Shown piece by piece: positions 59,121-64,000 of a DNA stretch of 64,000 nt. Made by a program: the position numbers and the translations under genes. Source of the DNA: Methylomonas koyamae (lineage in GTDB: Bacteria; Pseudomonadota; Gammaproteobacteria; Methylococcales; Methylomonadaceae). The notes below the pieces were generated by a model. That model did no database searches. It was not told the origin of the DNA and saw only the letters and a program-made list of their open reading frames with translations. Where the stretch lies: assembly GCF_019669905.1 (NCBI RefSeq), contig NZ_AP019777.1:434001-498000 (forward strand). The letters run 5' to 3'. Numbering within the stretch: the first letter of the stretch is position 1; each line of letters opens with the position of its first letter.

Positions 59121-60197
59121 ATGTCCCGGCCCGTACCGATAAAAAAAGCCCCGGCAAAGCCGCGGCCGCCGTCGCGCCCGGCGCAAGGCGGGCGCGGCAA
59201 ACCGGCTCGTAAAGCCAAGCGCAAACCTCAGTTGCAACCGGCATGGAACGGTTGGTTGCTGACTGTGGAAATTGCAGCGTTGGCCGTTTCCGCCGTGTTG
59301 GCGACGATGTTTCTGTTGGGCTATTCGGCCAACTGGCTGTCCGGCTCGGGATTTTTCACCAATCTGTTGCCGTTCGCCGGCGGCGTCGTGCTATTGGTGC
59401 TGGCTGCGGCGCTGTTGTTGATCGTTTGGTGGCAGGCTCGGCGCTGGCTCGGCCTGCGCCTGCGTTATTTGCCGGCCGCCGTGGCCGCGACGCTGGCGCT
59501 GGGGTGCGCCTGGTTTGTGGCGCACGACGGTTACACGCCGGTCTTCACCCATTTCCGGACCCTGGTCGGCGGCAAGCAGGAGGCCGAACGGGTGACGCTG
59601 GCGCATCAGGTCTACGCCGCCTATCGCCGGCACGATAACGGCGGCCTGCAAAAAATGTTGGCGCGGGCCCAGCCGTTCGATCCGGCGATCAACGAAGCGG
59701 CTCGGGCGTTCGAGGTCGACGCCGATTTGCTGCACGGTATTGCCGCGACCGAATCGTCGTTCATGCCACGCGACAGCCGCGACGGCGGCAAGGGCTTGTT
59801 TCAGATTACCGCGGTGCCCAAATCCATCACCCGCGAAGCCGCCCGCGAACTCGGCGTGGCCGAACCGTTGCCGGCCGACGCCCGCCATAACGCTTATCTG
59901 GCTGCGGCGACGTTCAAACACTACTTAAAGGAAATGAACGGCGATCTGTTTTTGGGCTTGCTGGCTTACAACATCGGTCCGCGCAACGGCGGCTTACGCT
60001 TCATCATGCAGCAATACGGCGCCAGCGATTTCGCGACGATGCAGCCTTATCTGCAAACGCTGCCGCGCGATTACCCGATTCGGGTGTTGTCTTATGCGTT
60101 GGCGTTCAAATTGTGGCGGCACGACGGTAAGTTACTGGCTTACGAGGAAGGCGATAACGCCGTGCATATTCAGCAAGTAGGGATTCCGGGGCTTTGA
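59121..60197 (+). CDS. SLT-domain lytic transglycosylase with membrane anchor
   Basis: A 358-residue protein. A basic tail rich in Pro, Lys and Arg precedes two or three membrane segments (residues about 45-140). The periplasmic domain contains a lysozyme-like lytic transglycosylase: LLHGIAATESSFMPRDS, where the Glu is catalytic, then GGKGLFQIT and LLAYNIGPRNGGLRF. It would cleave peptidoglycan near the inner membrane, for example during growth or assembly of an envelope machine. It is divergent from yheT. Confidence 0.9.
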   Translation: MSRPVPIKKAPAKPRPPSRPAQGGRGKPARKAKRKPQLQPAWNGWLLTVEIAALAVSAVLATMFLLGYSANWLSGSGFFTNLLPFAGGVVLLVLAAALLLIVWWQARRWLGLRLRYLPAAVAATLALGCAWFVAHDGYTPVFTHFRTLVGGKQEAERVTLAHQVYAAYRRHDNGGLQKMLARAQPFDPAINEAARAFEVDADLLHGIAATESSFMPRDSRDGGKGLFQITAVPKSITREAARELGVAEPLPADARHNAYLAAATFKHYLKEMNGDLFLGLLAYNIGPRNGGLRFIMQQYGASDFATMQPYLQTLPRDYPIRVLSYALAFKLWRHDGKLLAYEEGDNAVHIQQVGIPGL

Positions 60198-60394
60198 GCG
60201 GTGGGTAGGCGGGCGGGAGTTTCGGACCGATGCCGTTAGGTTTGGAAAAACACTGATCCCGGCTGCGAATGCCGGGTGCCAATCGCCAAGGATCGCGCAG
60301 GCGTCCCACATCCCTGTGAACTGGATACCGGCAATCCCTGCCGGTATGAAGGCTTCACTTAACGGCATCGGGTTTTTGCAGATGCCTGGTCGGT
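60198..60394. repeat. Intergenic stretch with two hairpins
   Basis: About 200 bases between convergent genes. CCCGGC / GCCGGG (60258-60276) and a perfect ATACCGGC / GCCGGTAT (60325-60347) form hairpins of REP-like type. No T-run follows, but they could block transcription. Confidence 0.55.
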
Positions 60395-61483
60395 TTACTT
60401 GTTCATCGCAATCACGTTGTTGATCAAACTGATGCCGGGAAAATCGGCCATGATGATGCCCACCCGTTTGCTCAGGCGGATGTTCAGATTCAAGCTTTGG
60501 TACATCCGGTTCAAAGTGGCGTAATTCGTTTTCAAATCGGCGATGAATTTGCTGCTCAGTTGGTTGGTACCGAGGAAGGCGATGGAGCACAGGCTGCCCA
60601 GGCAACTGACGCGTGGGAAATCCAGATAGGTATTCGGGCTGGTCAGAGTGGTCAGGCCGGTCATCAATTGCGGCGCGCCGGTTTCGTGCGAACTGTGGCC
60701 GCTGGCGACGAAATAGGGGAAGGCGCCGGTCGCACCGCTCAGGTAGTTCAGATAGATTTTATTGCTGTCGCCGGTCGATGCCGACATGATTTGGCTTTTG
60801 ACCTGCTGCCATTTGCCGTACAAATCCCAGTTGGTTTTCAGTTCGTAGTTGTCCTGTACCGTGCCCTGGTTCTCCAACGACGAATAGGAGATGCCCTGCA
60901 ACACGCCGGCAAAGTTCTGCAGCATCACCACCTTGCCGCGAACGGCGCCCAGCGTCGGATTGCTGCTGCCGCTCGGTACCCAGAACAGGTCGGGATATTT
61001 ACTGGCGATGGCGTTGAAGGTGTCGGCAAAGCTGCGGGTATTATTCTTGCCGGTATTTTCCTCCTTGACCCGCATCACCACGGTTTCGCCGGGATTCGCG
61101 GCCAGAAACGCGTCGACGGTATCCAGCACGTCGCTGAAGCTGGCATTCTGCAACACGACGCCGTGGGCGATCTGGAAGTTGTTGGCGATATGCCAGCACC
61201 GGATGTCCAACACCCGGATGCCGGCATTCAATTGGGTTTCCAGGTCCATGGCCTGGGTTTGCGGAATGTCGCCGCCGTACAAGGCCATCGAATCGTGAGT
61301 GCCGGGCAACGACAATTGGCTCAGCCGCAGCGTATCCGGCAGCGCGGTCAGCCATTTGGGGTTGACGGCGCCGTTGTAACTGTCGTGGGAATAAGCGGCG
61401 TGGTCGATGGCGGTGGCGGCGCCGGCGTCGAAAGCGATCGCGGCGGCGAAGGTGCATGCGGTCAGAATGGATTTGATGTTCAT
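60395..61483 (-). CDS. Secreted phosphatidylinositol-specific phospholipase C
   Basis: A 362-residue protein with a signal peptide (ILTACTFAAAIAFDAGAA). It carries the PI-PLC X domain: LPGTHDSMALYGGD with the first catalytic His, LNAGIRVLDIRCWH, and NFQIAHGVVLQNASF with the second His. A middle segment has VMRVKEENTGKN, and the barrel closes with IIMADFPGISLIN. Bacterial PI-PLC cleaves phosphatidylinositol and related anchors. Whether the target is environmental or a self-made lipid is unknown. It is divergent from hemF and preceded by a roughly 320-base gene-free stretch. Confidence 0.88.
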   Translation of the reverse strand: MNIKSILTACTFAAAIAFDAGAATAIDHAAYSHDSYNGAVNPKWLTALPDTLRLSQLSLPGTHDSMALYGGDIPQTQAMDLETQLNAGIRVLDIRCWHIANNFQIAHGVVLQNASFSDVLDTVDAFLAANPGETVVMRVKEENTGKNNTRSFADTFNAIASKYPDLFWVPSGSSNPTLGAVRGKVVMLQNFAGVLQGISYSSLENQGTVQDNYELKTNWDLYGKWQQVKSQIMSASTGDSNKIYLNYLSGATGAFPYFVASGHSSHETGAPQLMTGLTTLTSPNTYLDFPRVSCLGSLCSIAFLGTNQLSSKFIADLKTNYATLNRMYQSLNLNIRLSKRVGIIMADFPGISLINNVIAMNK

Positions 61484-62723
<1,240 letters not shown>

Positions 62724-62836
62724 CGCCGCAGCGGCCGATCAGCGTTAAATTGATCTCGGCCGATAAACTGGTATTCTTCGTGGCGGCAATGTTTCGAATT
62801 CGTCTCTAATAACGCTTGAAAACGGAAAAATCTGGT

Positions 62837-63373
62837 ATGCAAACATTAACTAAAACAATAACAAAAACTGCGGCGATGATTGTTTTCGGCGCATTACTGC
62901 CGCTTGGCCACGCTGCCTGGGCGGAGTCGGACATGAAATTGCAGGAAAAAGCGCTGAAGGCGCGGGAAATGCAGAACATGGACCACTCCAAACACGCCGA
63001 AATGGAGGAAGCCAATCAGACCGGCGGCTTCCGCGGCGTGTTTTACGGCTATCTGCCTTGCGAGCAGGAGGGTTGCGACGGTTTCAAGATGACCTTGTCG
63101 TTGAAGCAAAGGAACAATTACCTGCTGGTGACCCAGTACGCCAAAGCCTCCTCGCGCGAGTATTACGACAAGGGCAAATACAGTTGGGATGACGCCAGTC
63201 GCATATTGACGCTGGTTTCCAATAAAAACGACGAGAAACGCCTGTTTGCAATTAAGGACGAAGGTACCTTGGTTCATTTGAACAAAGACGGCCAGCCGAT
63301 AGCCGGAGACCAGGACGATTACACCTTGAGCCGCAGCGACAAAGCCAAATCCCGCGAGGTGCATATCCATTAG
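62837..63373 (+). CDS. NlpE-like periplasmic protein without lipid anchor
   Basis: A 178-residue protein with a signal peptide (MIVFGALLPLGHAAWAES). The mature part has a charged N-terminus containing a His/Met cluster (MQNMDHSKHAEM) and then an NlpE-like barrel domain, GGFRGVFYGYLPCEQEGCDG, with the CxxxxC pair. NlpE proteins bind copper and activate Cpx surface sensing. Here there is no lipobox cysteine, so the protein is probably free in the periplasm. The ATG at 62837 is used; a TTG seven codons upstream is possible. It follows hemF by about 110 bases. Confidence 0.78.
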   Translation: MQTLTKTITKTAAMIVFGALLPLGHAAWAESDMKLQEKALKAREMQNMDHSKHAEMEEANQTGGFRGVFYGYLPCEQEGCDGFKMTLSLKQRNNYLLVTQYAKASSREYYDKGKYSWDDASRILTLVSNKNDEKRLFAIKDEGTLVHLNKDGQPIAGDQDDYTLSRSDKAKSREVHIH

Positions 63374-63532
63374 CAGGCATTCGGTTTAGCGGCGCCGGTG
63401 CCCTCGTTGAGCCGCCGGCCGCCTGCTAAATCGGCGACAGCATCTATAATTCCGGGTTGGCAAATCTTGTTTCGATCTAATCGCTGAGCCTGAGCCGGAA
63501 TTGTAGCCAAGGTAGGCAGTACCAAGGATTGT

Positions 63533-64000
63533 ATGCTCGACCTTTTCATAGCATGCGCGCGGCCGCCACGCCCGACCCGATGGCGCCGCGCGCTGGGTTT
63601 CAGAATCGCCGTACTCGGGCTGGTGCCGGCGCTGGCCGACTCGGCAGCGCTGCCGGACTCGGCTCCGGTGTCCAGCGAATTTTATTCGCTGCAACTCTAC
63701 GGCATCGGCTTCGAAGCCGGCGGCCAGCGGGCCGGAGTCTATATCTACGACCATACCTTCGATGCCCAAGCCTTCGGCTTTTTGAGCATCGTCAACGCCA
63801 ACACTTCGCAAACCATTTTTTCCCGGACTTACGGCGATTACGGAACGTTCACGACCGCCGGCACGTTTTCCGAAAACTTCTTGTTGCCGTACGCCACGCC
63901 GCTCAATATCAGCATCAACGGCCGGGAATTCAGCAACATGTCGATCCTGATCGGCGGCCAAGTGGTCGCTGCCGGCGGCAGTTTCAATGGCCAATTCCCC
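63533..64000 (+). CDS. Secreted beta-rich hypothetical protein (runs off window end)
   Basis: An open frame of at least 156 codons, truncated by the window end. It starts MLDLFIACARPPRPTRW, with a hydrophobic segment (FRIAVLGLVPALADSAA) that is a likely signal peptide with a long n-region. The mature part is rich in Gly, Ser, Phe and Tyr (FYSLQLYGIGFEAGGQRAGV, then FGFLSIVNANTSQTIFSRTY), suggesting a beta-structured extracellular domain. I do not recognise the family. The antisense frame is also open, so the call depends on the signal-like start. Confidence 0.5.
   Translation, partial: MLDLFIACARPPRPTRWRRALGFRIAVLGLVPALADSAALPDSAPVSSEFYSLQLYGIGFEAGGQRAGVYIYDHTFDAQAFGFLSIVNANTSQTIFSRTYGDYGTFTTAGTFSENFLLPYATPLNISINGREFSNMSILIGGQVVAAGGSFNGQFP

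Noticed and set aside
63386-63994. Long minus-strand frame at the window end
   Set aside because: It is the antisense shadow of a signal-peptide-bearing plus-strand gene and has a low-complexity, shadow-like composition.

Overview
The window is about 64 kb of GC-rich, densely packed chromosome from a gammaproteobacterium. Class-typical genes are present: a YhdP/AsmA-type envelope protein, a BamC-like lipoprotein, RNase G, RlmH, DjlA, YigZ, aerobic HemF, YheT and YajD. The gene mix and codon style remind me of methanotrophs of the Methylococcales (Methylomonas-like). That is an inference: no methane or methanol oxidation gene lies in the window.

Layout. 0-9.3 kb: molybdopterin synthase genes (moaE, moaD, with moaC divergent), then a minus-strand housekeeping run: BamC-like lipoprotein, Nit-type amidohydrolase, YhdP, RNase G, Maf, RlmH. 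9.3-12.5 kb: accessory segment with a Uma2-family gene and a relic integron, consisting of a truncated integrase remnant facing three complete cassettes with recognisable attC sites and one broken cassette, followed by palindromic repeats. 12.5-14 kb: DUF2024 protein and threonine aldolase. 14-25.8 kb: an inorganic-carbon cluster with a DabA (DUF2309) protein among four Complex I/Mrp antiporter-like membrane subunits, then a beta-carbonic anhydrase and a SulP anion transporter. 25.8-30.1 kb: NahK-like kinase, RdgB, RNase PH, Hanks-type kinase and YicC. 30.2-38.7 kb: a type I restriction-modification operon (hsdR-hsdS-hsdM) in which hsdS is split by an IS5-like element and two DUF4160/DUF2442 pairs have been inserted, one leaving a duplicated hsdR tail.

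38.7-40.1 kb: small ORFs between good terminators. 40.3-46.3 kb: a heavy-metal RND efflux operon (outer membrane factor, lipoprotein adaptor, CzcA-like pump) ending in a PII-like protein. 46.3-51.5 kb: purC, djlA, a 53-residue small membrane protein gene with its own promoter and terminator, yigZ, and a NitT/TauT-type ABC transporter. 51.6-58 kb: a MASE1-CHASE-PAS-GGDEF-EAL protein, HugZ-like protein, tag, yajD, moaA and a low-molecular-weight phosphatase. 58-64 kb: YheT hydrolase, a lytic transglycosylase, a secreted PI-PLC, hemF, an unanchored NlpE-like protein and the start of a secreted protein that runs off the end.

The most interesting systems are the DabA cluster, whose four antiporter-like subunits exceed the usual single DabB partner and include one with altered proton-channel residues; the relic integron; and the layered insertions in the hsd operon. 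No tRNA, rRNA or CRISPR array was recognised.
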